This document shows, piece after piece, positions 13,501 to 27,380 of a DNA stretch of 64,000 nt. This DNA comes from Diprion similis. Its lineage: Eukaryota; Arthropoda; Insecta; Hymenoptera; Diprionidae. A model generated the notes under the pieces. The model was not told where the DNA came from and did not search any database. It saw only the letters and a list, made by a program, of their open reading frames with translations. The stretch lies in contig NC_060107.1 in assembly GCF_021155765.1 (NCBI RefSeq), forward strand, positions 6,496,501 through 6,560,500. The letters run 5' to 3'. How positions within the stretch are numbered: position 1 is the stretch's first letter; every line of letters starts with the position of its first letter. A program made the translations under genes and the position numbers.

Positions 13501-16500
13501 CATGAGAAAAGGAAAAATTCCAAATGGCTGAATCAATATTACGAAATGTTGCCTCGTAACAGCAGTTCCAATTTCTTAACAATATCGTCTCATATAAATT
13601 GTACAAAAGTAGACGTTTCCAAAAGACAAAAAAAAAAACGATTAAATCTCGAATCATACCACCAACGACATAAAACCAAAACGATTGTTCCACTATTGTG
13701 TGAGAAATTTTTGTAACAAAAAAAAAAGTAAAATGCCGAAATCCTAAGTGTTAAAAAAACCATGTTTGTGTCACTCGTATCTACTACTATCTACTACTAT
13801 TCGCACTATATTATACTCTACGCAGCTTGCAGACACGTTACACGGTGATAAAACAATTAAAGAACCATGCTTGAGTCCGCTATGTATATCGCAGATATTA
13901 TCGTCTGGCAAGGAAGCGGTTAAAGAGAGAGAGAGAGATAAAGAGAGAGAAAGAAAAAAGAGAGGAGAGGGGTGAGGAGGAAAAGAAAGAAAGAGAGAGG
14001 CAAAGAAGGGGGGAGCGAGGCCTTGATAATCCTTGACCGGCACACCGTTACTCGATGACCGTCCAGAAGTTACAGCCTCCATCTCACTCTCAAAGTGGGC
14101 GTTCTTATTTTCTCTAACTTATTATGTTTGGAATGATTTTTTTATTTTTTTTATTTTTTTTTTTTTCATCAGAGATGGCGAACCGATTTCTTGATTTCTA
14201 TTTTCTCCATCGTCTCGGGAATATCCAAGAACGTTTGTATAAGTATTATTATATACAGAGTCAATTCTTAACGTCGTCTGCTGCAATATAATGCGCATGC
14301 GGTAAAATCTGAGGGCGGTTGCTTTCCACGATTACCAACCGTCATAAATGTAACCTCAAAGAATTTTATGTTTTTTAGGTTACAAGAACGGTCACGGCGA
14401 ACTTTCGTTTACATTTATCACTGTTGGTCACCCTGGCAAACAACTGCTCTTGGATTATAACGCATGCGCAGTAAATTTTAACAAACGACGGAGTATTCGG
14501 TCGTTAGGAATACACCATATTCACATTTTAATTTCAATGATCGAATATTGCAGGCATAAAAGAAGTGGTTCATGTTAATCTTGTGATATCGCTGATATTC
14601 TGGGAGCTCTCGCTTGTTATAAGAATAAAATGTATACCGATAACCTGTCTTCAAATCGTACAAGTTGGCAATAAAGAAAGAAAACACGTTAGTTGGAAAC
14701 TAGGCCGATACATTATGTATAACAGTAATAATGATATATAATATCGATTTTCAGTACAACATTAATGACGAGTACATTTGCATGAACTTGACGGAATGAA
14801 ACCGAATAACATTCGGAACGCAGGTGTGAATGCTGCTATTTTTCGCAAATTTTATGCGGTTCAGTCCAGTTCTTGTTCAATTTATTCGATGAATCATTCT
14901 GATTTCAACTCTTTTTACAGGGAATAACGGATCGCATATGATGCAGTTTGATCACTTAATGAATTGATCGGAATTTCTTGGCCCTCGTTTTCATAATTTC
15001 CTACCAAGTTTATGACGATTTTTGAACCTGCGGCTGCAAGCTGTTAATTATTCGGGTGCTAATCGCCAAAGTGACTCTCAAATATTTTCGGTGAACAATA
15101 CAGGAACATTATTAGACTTATAACGTGTATATGCGAAGTGAAAGGGGAACGGAAAAAATATACTTTCGAAAATTAGACAGACCCTGAAATCCAGGCTTCG
15201 TTTGCCGATGGAAAAGACGACGTAAAGCGTCAAAGAAGAAAAAAAAGACGAATGTGACAGAGTATTTTAAGAAGGAATCGTGAATTCAACACAATCTGAC
15301 GAATACGGGCTAATTTGCGACAAGGAATCATCAAAGGAGTGTATATATATAATTCCTCTGTACTCGAAGGTTTCGAAAAGCGTACGTTTTGTTTTTTCAT
15401 TTTTATATTCACTTGATGCATTAGCCACTCTCTATTCGAATATTTAATTAGCAATTTTAATTTGACAGCAATTACGTAGACAATTTAAACATCGCAAAAA
15501 GATCTGCAATCGGCTTAGATATATTGTATATAACAAAAATGGAGAAACGCCTCGAACCTATAACACCGATAGATATTTGAGAAAAGTTCTCGGAAGACCA
15601 TGATAAGTCAATTCTCACGGTAGTTGTAAATACCTTTTCAGTCACTTTGAGTCAGGAATTAATTGTTCCGTTTTAATTTTGCTAGATGGATAATTGTGAT
15701 GAAATAAAATGAAAACTCTTCCTGTACTAAAAATTCGTGTAAAGTCAGTGGATAGCAATGCTTTGGCAAAATATTTGTCGTAGCTGTAGGATTCCGTTTT
15801 TTAGATTACAATTCGTGATTTTCAATCCAAACGTGTTGATTTTGATATAATTAATGGAGGTCAAATGATGCAAAAATATTAGATCAGCTTTGATGAATGT
15901 AGTAAAGTGTGTTTCTTTCTTTCTCAATAATTGAGTATCAGAAAGTTCCACTTCATGTTTCTGTAATTCATTCGATAATAGAACAGATTTGTATAATCTT
16001 ACCATAAGGAGATGCGCAAAGGCTGCACAAACCGTGCCTTTTATCTCCATTATACCAGGTTATTCCAAAGTTGTGCCCCATAGGGGCCCCTAATTATAGG
16101 CAAATCAGGCCACCAGACCAACTAACAAAAGAGCAGCGAAGCCGCTCACAACCAGAATGGACTCGTACCCTGATTGGCCTACAGTTAGGGGTCCCTGTGC
16201 AACGCATCAGCGAAGTAACCCAAGATGCATTGAAACGAGTTTTAAAATGGTGAAAATTCCCAAAAATCTCCACAAGTGTTAAAATTTTGAATCTGACAAG
16301 TTTCTATCAATACACGGTGAATGAGCCCAGAAAATAAGTCTGATAAAGACCAACATTCCGGTGTAATAACTCCCGCAAAAAATGCATAAAACTGCAATTA
16401 TCGAGTCGTAAGTTTTACAGTAAATCGATGCGGAATTGACGATAAGCAGAATGAGCAACGAGTTGACACTGTCAATCAGCCGCGGAAGGTGAACGAAAAA

Positions 16501-19500
16501 CGAAGGCCCTAGATGGTTGTGGCAACTTTGCTAAGGGTTCAGTGGAACACTCGGATGCAGTGTCAGCCTTCTACGGGTCGAAGGTCCGTTATGCCTCTAA
16601 GTCGGCCCTAGGTCATCCACAAGCAGCTAACCAGACTGATTCTAGATTCTAGAATCCAGTCTGGTTCATAGTACCAGGTACGAGCTCTAAAAGGACGCGA
16701 GTCTTCGTCCTGCAGCGCAAAAGTGCGCCGTCGCCATTACTTGCGGTCTTCTATTTTTAGCAGCAAAGCTCGGATGCAATTTTTATATTATAACAGAGCA
16801 GTACTTCGGGTATACTTGTGTAGATACGTAATACTATGCAATTTTTTTCTTGCAGAATGTGAATGACGCATGCAGACTCGATGTGACCTCACTTTTTATT
16901 TCCAAATATGAATTTGGCGAACTGCTATTTTTGGATAACGTTTAGAATCCATAATAAATGCGTCATGTTGTCATGTATACCTATGTGAAAGTTTTTTTGT
17001 TTGTTTTTTTTTCATCATATCTCGAGAATCAGAACTAGAGAATCAAGCAAAAAATATTTTCAAGACAACTAGGTAAAACATTTGAAGAGAGTGCTTTAAT
17101 TGATATTTACTCGAAAGTAAAGTTATGTTTATTAATGCATTGGGCTTTCGGCTAACTTGTTTGCAGTCCCAAAGAAAATTTGAGTTCGATTCTATACGAA
17201 TTATGTGACAATGACTCCCGATCTCTCACGTCGACTGCATCGCCAGTCATTGTCAGATAATTCGTGTAGAACCGAACTCACATTTTATTTGGGACCGCAA
17301 ACCAGTTAGCCGGAAGCCTAAGGCATTCATGAACGTTACTGTACATCATAAACCAGGTATTGACCCTTCCGTTAAAATAAAATCAAGGTGAAGGTTGCTT
17401 CGATTGATATTTCGTCCAAAGTACATCATCTACAAGGTATTGACCTTTGCAATATATGGCTCGATCAAAGTCAATCATTTTTAGACATGGGTACATGCAC
17501 AAATGATTGGTTCACGAACTCTTTTCGGTACTATCGACCGTTCGACGTCAATAACTCGTCAAAGTAAGTAGGTGCTATCGGAACCGAGACACGCTCATGC
17601 AGAGTTATGTGTGCCTAAATACCAAGGCATAAAATTTCGACGTAGAACGAACGTGTACAAAGCTGTAAATGAAAGAGATGGTTTCGTTGACGTCATTGCG
17701 CCTAAATACTGCCTGGACATCATCGTCGTTTTGACACGGGGAAGTCCTAATCAATATCTTATACATCCCGCTTCTGCGTAAATATCTTGTGTATCTCTTT
17801 TACCTCTGGATTCGGAACAAGCCGTTAAGAAATCTGCACGGTAACGTTTGTTTCCTAACTGTTACCTACGCGTGGATTATCTAGGATTATAGGCAAAAGT
17901 GCATCGATGGCATTTTCTTCTCGTTGGTCAAAAGGTGAAAAAAACAAATGCAATTCTGCGGCTGTTTGCAATTCGAAATTGGACAACCGTTTTCTGCACA
18001 TTCTATTTTAATACACGACAACCTAGATATAGGACGATTAGGTGGTATAGATAAGTCAAAAAATGAAGAGTAAAAAACTGCACATCCAGTTAATTACGCG
18101 TATGTTTCAGATATGTTGCATGCATCGATTCCTGTAACAAATTTGAACAAGAACTTGAAGATAACAGCCTCAAAAATCTGCGAAGGACTTGAGTCTTCTG
18201 CTGTTCGATGACGCAGAAGACGAGAAAAGAGAGAGAGAGAAATGAAAGTTGCGGGTTCTAATTCCGCGTTTTACTATACCCTCAATCAGTCAATACACAG
18301 TACAGTATAGTACCAGAAAGAGGAAGCACCAAACACTCAGCTAATCCTCGTTAGCATATTCCAAACTTGGAAAAAGAAGACAAAGATGAAGAAGAATTAG
18401 ACTAACTCATGCTGTCTGACCTAGAGAACTCGGTTAAGTCTCAATCAGTTTAAAAAATTCGTTTATACCTGTAAACAGTTTTCACCAATCGGTCTTTTTC
18501 CTCGCTCACTAATGTTCATTCACACTATCATAGTCTGACTCTTCTTTCACAAACGAGTTCCGTTCGAACTGCTGTGATCAGGGTCAATATTAGGCAAGCC
18601 TTCGTCACAACATTATCGAGGAAGTTTTCAATATCGGAAGAATATATTTACCGAACAAATACCGCGTTGCGTTGGTACTAATTGCAAAAAGAGCAGACAA
18701 CGCTCGACATCTCGAGCACATGTTCGTGGCCATTATCTTAGTGTAATGTTAATGTTAATGTGCAATTTGAATGGGTGTATTGAACAAACGTGTGTATTAA
18801 AGCTCCGTTTTCCCCGACTCGGTTGGCTCTTCTCATCGCGAATTGATCGGTTGGCCAAATGGATGTAATACGGCTCGTCGAAATCCGTGGGCGTTTGTTT
18901 ATAGACTGGCGAGAGATTCACAATCAGTCTATGAATCTTGTATCGAGACATTCATTGAGAGTTATGGACACTGGCATTCCAACAGGTGTTGAAAAGGACA
19001 TAAATTAAGGAACTCTCGAATGACGTTATACGAAACGTGATCTCAAGTTGAGCATCGCGAATTCCAGACATCAAAGTATAAACAATTACATCTTTTTGTT
19101 TACTCCGTTTTCAGAAGCATTATTGTTCAAGTTTTATATGCTAAAATTTTATCGAGCACAGTTTTGAAGAGAGTTGAAAAGTTGGAAATCCAAACGGCTT
19201 ACCAAAGTCAGAAGGAAGCTCAATAACTACAAACTACTGATGACTACAACTGCTGAGTTATTAACCCCGAAGAATATATACATATATATAAGCGATGTGG
19301 TCATTTCTACACTGAATCTAGATCGGCTACCGACGATCAATATAACCCGAAATTAATTTGCCAAGTGTTAAGACCATTTTTCAAAGTTGCTTGTCTGTAT
19401 GAAAAAATTTGGTATCAACCTGACACTATCTGATATAAATTTGAGTTGCTGATGATGAGATTCCGACACAATGTGATGCCACATTTCCAAAGTGACGACA

Positions 19501-22500
19501 AAAATTACTTTGCAGTAGCTCATGCCAGATAATTTTAACAGCGACATTTTTTAGAGTGTACAACGAACAGTGAACAACACGGTACGACATTGTGGACCAG
19601 GTGATGGAATCAGCTGGTTCGGAAATCATCGATGGAATGGCTAATATCAAGACGGACCGAGTGAATGAAAGTTAGCAGCTCACAGCCAAGCCAAGGAGGC
19701 GTCTTTAACAGGGGAAGCAAGAAAGGTAACAAGTTGACCTTCGGCCTTTGAGAGGCAAAAGACGCCGATTGAATCCTGCAGCGGCTGTATTATTGCATGT
19801 AGCCTTTAGTGGACAGCAAATTTCATCTCTGAAAGGATCCTCGTACTTATGTTGTGCGATTAATCGAATTATCGGCGGCTTCGATTAATCGTTTTTTGAA
19901 TCGATTAGACGACGTTTTTTGTCGATTGAATCGACAGTTTCGACTAATCGTTTTTTCGATAAATCGATTAATCAAAGTTGCCTCACGATAATTCTACAGA
20001 TCAATACATATATGAACTGAAACCGCCCATTAATCGATTAATTGTTAATTCGAGTACTCGAAATCGTCGATTAATCGATTAATCGCAGAGCATCGCCTCG
20101 TGGTGCCGAAGCTCCAAAGTCGACTTGCAAGCATGCGAAAGGATGCAGCGCGAACGGTGCATTATCGGGTATTACGAAACGAGATGCGCATAAAAATGTA
20201 ATTTCCTGTGTTTACATAATACCTACCTCGACTCCGGGTGTTCCCATCAATCAACTACGGCACGCTAATTACAATAAGAATGCCTCGTGCCGATGGAGGG
20301 GCAAAACAAACACGCGTGCGTATCCCATCGCGACGTTATACCTGGCCGCGTTAGGATATCGTTTTCAGAAAAATACATCCAATTTCGAAGATCATTCTTC
20401 GAAGGACGTCCGTCACGGGAAATCTTTTCGCAGTCGATTAAACCGCCGGATGATTATATTTTGTCGTTCTGTTTCGGAGAACATTTGCATAGTGTGACAT
20501 ATACAAGAAATTTGATAAACTTATAACTGCGATAACACCATTTAATTATGTAAAAACATTTGTAAAATCTTTCCGATTTTTATCTCAGTGCAGATTATTC
20601 TGGAGAAAGTATAAAAGCTGCGAAGAATGCGTTCGAGTGACGTGTGAGTTTTTAGCTTTCTTATATTGAAAAAAAAAGACCGAGTAAATCAAGTTTATCC
20701 AACTCGAGAAAATGTCTTACAATGAGTTTGATAATTCTTTTTTTTTTTGAAATTTTTTTGCTGTTATTGTAAAGGAAATGTATGGATTTTAAGCGAAAAT
20801 AAATACGCTGCAATTTACTAAATAAATATTATAAAATTTGGTATATTTCATCTTCACAGAACGCAGGGAAAGAATTTGTTGGCTTTTTTGACCAAATATA
20901 GCGAACAAACACGGTGAAAAAATGTCATCTGATTCAACAAAGAATTGAACGTAACAACAATTTGTATCAACAAATGAAACTAAAATACCTTTTTCCAGTC
21001 AATTACCATTTAACCACGGTGTTAAAATTTTCAAATGCATGATGCAACGTTATATTCATATCTGGCATAAATGAGAAATACAAAAATTTGTAAGTGCAAG
21101 ATTTGAGGACGCGTAATTAATTTTATAAAAAGAATTTCGACACAGGAGATAATTCTTTATTCTCAATTGCCAAAACGATAAATCGTGTTTCTAGCCTATC
21201 GCTTCTACTCGTATACATGTATGTACATATTTATAATATATGATAGCTGCAAACAGCCTCAAGGACTGAAAATAACGAATCATTAAGGTGGAATAATGAT
21301 TAGAGTTTAGGCGAGCGGTGCACATACTGATGAGTTTAATTGACAGTGACACAGTTGTGATCAGCCTTGCAGCGTGTCGCAGATGTGCGAGAATTGTGTC
21401 TCGGATCATTCGTAATTCCCGCCTTTACACGCCGCGCGACATGCGCAAGGCGACGTGCGCGCCTCTTTCTCGCTCTCTCTTTCTCTCTCTCTCGCTCAAC
21501 TTTTCTCTCTCTAAACACGCGCATACCGTACATCGAGCATGCTAATAACTGCTTTGCCTACATATGCACATAATTACGCCCATATAATCGAACCTGAAGC
21601 AAGAAATTCCCCACCTGCCCATGGTCCAACGTAAAAACAAGATCCAAACTGTAAGATGGCGCGCGATACTTTCGGAATATTCCACTGAATATCGGTCCAG
21701 TTTAATTACGATTCATCCTTGATCCTGGCGTCGAGGAGCTCGGCAATTTGCTTGAGCAAGGCCGAATCTGAGAATAGGTATAAACTCTTCTTATAATTTA
21801 ATATTTCACTTTGCATTATACCGGGTGTAGAAAGTAAATAATATAATAATACGATGTAACGTATAATTGGAAATGAATCGTAGGATACATGAATTATAAC
21901 AATGCGATGATGCGTGCTATTTTTCATTCGCTCATTTCGAATTTCGCAAGTGTGTCTGCACGAACCTCGCGAAGAATAAACTGCTAATACGTAATAGAAC
22001 TGGAAGGGCAGATGTTGCGCGATGATCGCCTTCGCAGACTGGGAGGCGTGCTTCAGGACATTTCCTAAAACTGTCTCCGCATACAAATCGGAAGGCCAGG
22101 ACGTCCCTCACCTTTGCAGAATTATACGCATCAACGTCCCGATTCTCAAGGTGTATAGTCAGTCGAAATGCAGATACGTATGTCAGAATTCTAACCAGCC
22201 AAATTCCGTGCTCGAGGGGTGGAGGTATTGCAGGATCTGTGTCCGAGCCTTAATTATCGAATCACTGCATCGTTTTTTCATTTTTTTTTTTTGCTCAATA
22301 AATTTTTACGCAAAAACTTTACACTTTTAATTTCATATTGATTTCGCATTTTGTACATTTTTGTATTTATCAATCCTCGAAGAATTATTTTGAGTGAATT
22401 TTGACAATTTCGATGAAGTTTTTTTTTTTTTTTTTTTTTTTCTTCTTACCTGCATATTTTGCAAAGTAAGTAGTACTAAATTTAATCCTGAAACGTGTTT

Positions 22501-25500
22501 CCACCCGTTCACTGATTCGTGAAAAATAACTTCAGCTCTCTTGAGGAACAAGGTCATTACGAAGAAGCGAATGATCGTTGCATAACAAAAAACGCGGTTA
22601 CGCTTCGCAGGAGAGAGCCAGTATGGTTGAGAGGTACGATTGTGACTCGTAGATAAAACTGTAGAGTTTTCGGTTTTTGTCGGAGAGAAAAAATAAAAAA
22701 ATTCAATATGAAAACACACTGATAATTTCATGAATTTCGCATCATCAGTGCAAAGTGAAAAATGAACGTTTTGAGAATCTCGAGATTTGAAAATTAACGA
22801 AAGTGTTGAATTGATTTTTCTACGCCATTGTGATTTTCCGCGAGGAAATTTCATCGTCAATAAATTCGAAGGAAGTTATCGGATTTACGAACTTTGATAA
22901 ATCCAGCTTCTATATATACCGTTCCAATTGAAAGCTCTGCTCAACAAACAAATCCGGTAAACATCGTTGAACTACCGTTGTGCTATTATTTTGGATATAT
23001 ATATATATAGCGTATAAAACGCCGGCCACCTTGACTCTCCTTGATCCTTAATCCTTGACAATGAGAGACGAGAGATCGGTTTGAAATAGCAATAAAAATA
23101 GGAAATAATAAAATTGGAGAACAGGTGTATCGGTCACGGAATAATTCGCGACTTCCTATCCGAGTGAGTGTGTGAGCTGATAATTGTACGCTTAATTTGT
23201 TCGACAGACTCTAATGTCAAACGAGCCGACGACGAGACGCGGCGCATTTATAATTACACGGCGAATCGACGTTTACCCTTCGAAAAATTTTCGAGGCTGG
23301 TGAATCAATTTGCAAGAGTCTTAATTCGAACCTTGCGAGAAGTAAAATGTCGAATTTAACGGTACACTGATGTGAGGACAAAAGCGAATCCTTATTCCTT
23401 CCATTATTTTATCTTAGGATTCGGAAAACGTAGAAACAAAGAAGGTTACAAAAATTTAAACACAAATTTCGTCCGTTTTACCCTTTGATAATAAAAATTC
23501 TTTCCGGATTCCAATTTCGCCTGTGAATAATAAAATATTGGGAATAGTCGTCGAATGGCTGGCCATTCTCCAATACAAAAGACAATTAAATAGGCCAAGT
23601 CCGATTGTCTTGACGTTGAATCGGCGTTCATCGAAAAAGGCTCGCATTTGTCTGCTACTGTATAATGAGGACCGTGTTTACTCCGTCTTGCATTATGCAG
23701 TCTGTCTCTGTGGTGAAAAGAGTGTTAAAACGAAGATAATGCAAGATATATACGAACTTGAGAAATGAAATGGCCATTCATCAAAACAGTAATTCAATAC
23801 GAATGTAATTTTTTTTTTCTTTCAAATCCTCTCGAGGACGCGAAGAATTCTACATCCACGAACGTCACATTATTTTAAATACACTCGGTTGTTACAGAGA
23901 TTGATTTTATTAACATTTATTGAGCCAAAAACTGATAATTTGTTACTTCTGTAAATATTCTATATCAGTGCCAAAAATCATTCAGATTTTCTATTAGTTA
24001 GTTTTTACACGTGAATAATAACCAATTTATGCAAGATGAAAATTATTATTTTACAGATAGTCAGCGTTGAAAATAATTAATAAGGTAGAAAAATTAAAAA
24101 AGTAAAAAGAATTTTAAATACATTTTATAAAAACAAGTACTTTCCCGATTTTGTGGCAATATTTCTCTAAAAACATATTGATAATTAAACATATAATAAT
24201 AGAAGAAGAAAATTAATTAAAACTTGGGTTAAATTTTGTAAGAATAAAAAAAAATTTATCGCAGAAACAATAATTCATACAATAATAAAAATATACTTCT
24301 ATCCGTCTGATGTATATGACATGACAGTAAGTCGCGACGGAAGAAAAGAGTGCTAAAAAATAATAAATTTCGCCCACTCGGTTCGCCGTGAAGTTGACAA
24401 AGAACGGCCATCATGAAATGATCGTAAAATGTTTCATTGTCAGTTTTCGCTATCGCTTGTAAGTCGCACTGCAAAATACGCGCAGTAAATCCGATAAGGA
24501 TCGCGCACTGCTGCATAGAGTGCAGGTTAAACAAACTACAAGTTAGAATGATGAAGCGTCGGAGCGATGATCATTCAATTAACGTTATACATACTGATCG
24601 TAACGAAGAAAATTACACTTCGTTTTGTGCTTTATACTGCTTGTTAAAAAAATATCATCAATATTAGAAATTTATTTTAAACGATATAGTAAAATTGCAT
24701 TGGAAAATTGATTAACGATGGAGTTAATTTCATTTAATACGAGAAAAGCAAACGATTATAATATCTCCTTTTGCACATCATGTATAATATTGTGCAATTT
24801 TTTCAACCTAAAATTGCCACGCTGCATATAAACGATGGCGTCAATTTTACACTGATGTAATTGATAAAGCTCCGCTTACACGTATATACAATATTCGTTG
24901 TTACATACGATGAAAAAGCTTGTGAACAGCAGAAAGAAAATTGCAGAAAAAATGGTGTAGAAGAATTTTTGTGGGTCATCGAGAGTTTCTAGGTGGCCAG
25001 AGGAACTTGAACGATTAGCGGCACACCAAAGACTCGGATCGTTGTACTTGACCGCCCACGATCCAAGTGTGCCATGACAAAGTGATGTGCAATACCGAGT
25101 TGCAACAGCCGCGTCATCGGCGTGGATATATACAATATATGCAGAATTACAGTTGCAGTTCGCAATTACGGTGGTCATCAAAAGTAAATTTTTAATTTCG
25201 CTCGGCTCACGCCTCCAAATTGGTTGCAAATAATTGAAAAGTAACTCCCCTATTTTTTCAGATTCATATTCAATGTGGTGGACCAAAATCTGTAAATTTA
25301 CTTGATGTAGTATACATACTGATGATTCGTGCTCTTTTAATTTAATTTTTGAATTTACAAGATAAATCATGTAATAAATTACCCGCTAGATTCTTTTGAA
25401 ACACTTTATCACTTAACACATTTAGATTGTCAGTAGGATAGTATGAATAATGTGTAATTTGTGATAAATTTTTTGCTCATTATAAATTCGAATCTGAAAT

Positions 25501-27333
25501 CCAGGAAGAAGGATCACTGCGAACGCGAAAAAAGGATATTAATTTGTTTATACGATTTTATGGAAAATAACTAAAACAACTGTCTACATTTCACTGATTT
25601 ATAATCTTTAAAAATCATACATAATAATAGTCTTTAAGATTTCATCACCAATGATAGAAAAACGTGATAGAAAAAGGCGAAGTTTAAGTTGAAGAAAATC
25701 TCGTCAATTCGGTTTTTGCGACCGATTTCAAAAAGTCACGTCTTACCATTCAACTTGTAAGTTAAAACGTGTATAAAACTATAGATTTAATATTCGCACA
25801 AAGAGGAGAGAGCCGTTGAAAAAATCATGCAAAGAAACCTCTTTCTTTCAAAGACATTTTACCCCATAAACCGCCATAAAGCATACGTGATAAGGCAGAT
25901 GTATGCAGATGTACGCGAGATTGCAACCGGTAGCAAACCGGTGAGTTGGTCCGGTTCCAGTACTTTCCATGTACACCATATGTATACACCTACATGTATA
26001 CGGGGTATTCCACGCCAACTCGACCAGTGTTAAACCCCGACCATCTGAAAATCATTTCATTTTTTTTTTGTCTAACATTCTACTCGGTAAAAAACGCGAC
26101 CAGAATTTTTTTCAAATTTTTTTGTTCAACCGTTTATTTTTTATAAATATTTGAATATTGGGTTTAAAAATTTCAGAAAAAAAAAATTCGGCCTACATTT
26201 TTTAAGAACTTTTTCAGACTTTTAAAAATGGTCGTTTAAAATCGACTTAAAATATTTATAAAAAATAAACGATTGAATATAAAAATTTGAAAAAAAATTG
26301 GGGTCACTTTTTCATCGAGTAGAATGTTAGAAAAAAAATTGAAATGATTTTGAGATGGTCGGGGTTCATTAACACTGGTCGAATTGGCGTGGAATACTCC
26401 ATACGCAGAGCAACACGTTATCTGGACAGTTAGAAACGAGGCAGAGATTTTCTATTCTTGGCGAGCAAGTCGTATTTATAGAACCGCGCGTCTTTCCCTT
26501 CCGTACATAAGAGCTGGATCCAACTTCCTTCCTCTGGATCCAGTGGAGCAGGTGTATAACCGAAGTGAGAGCGTCACGATTTATCTCCGAGGATCCGGAA
26601 CATCTTCCCCCCTCTTCGATAAATTTCATCGTAACAGGTAAATCAACTCGTGCATTTATCTCGTATGATACAGCTAGGCAGGTTAATTCTTCATGCTCGA
26701 CTTGTCGCATAGATCCTGAAACGCGTTGCGAATTAGGGGAACCGTCTCTACATAAGGCATTCCGATGATTCAGGCAAGTTGATTTTCAGAAAGTGCGCAG
26801 AGTATAAGTGTGACGATAATTGTTTTCGGCGTGTTTACACGTGATATGCGTTATTAGCGATAATAACATTGTTCGAGATCTTTTGATATATTTTTTCCAT
26901 TTTTTTTTTTTTTTTTTTTTTTTCTCTTTTTTACTCTTTACGGTCTTTTCTTTCTGCCTATCTGCAAACTTCGATTCATATACGTGTAATTACGTCAGTG
27001 GAAGCGATTCGATTTCATTTATATACTCGTTCATTTATACTTGTCATTTTGAAATCGAGGAAAAGAAGACAGTCGAAAAGGTGAATGGTGAACAGTAGAA
27101 CTATAGACGACCACGTGCGTGTAAAACTTGTTTTCGGCGTCACGTTGTCTCGATCATTCGAGTAAGTAATTTACATACGGGCTCACCGCTAATTTTCACA
27201 TATATTATTGTTTCGTAGTTTTGCCGATCATTTTGTTTCAAATATCGAATGAATTCTGATTATCAGGCAGATATTTTGCAGGATTGTTGAAAAAAAAACG
27301 GGAAGTGTGCGTTGTTTTTTTATTTTTATTTTT

Positions 27334-27380
<47 letters not shown>

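Noticed and set aside
13771..14082. 103-codon minus-strand frame rich in Ser and Leu
   Set aside because: Translation of the GA/CT low-complexity tract.
18733..18951. 72-codon minus-strand frame with ATG and a GKR motif
   Set aside because: Considered as a peptide precursor because of the basic site, but it has no signal peptide and no repeat of peptide units.
22333..22860. 175-codon minus-strand open frame
   Set aside because: Lys run from a poly-T tract, no family resemblance, no supporting splice or promoter context; judged a chance frame in the bestrophin intron.
26369..26710. 113-codon minus-strand frame
   Set aside because: Overlaps the end of the foldback element at 26401 and resembles no protein.
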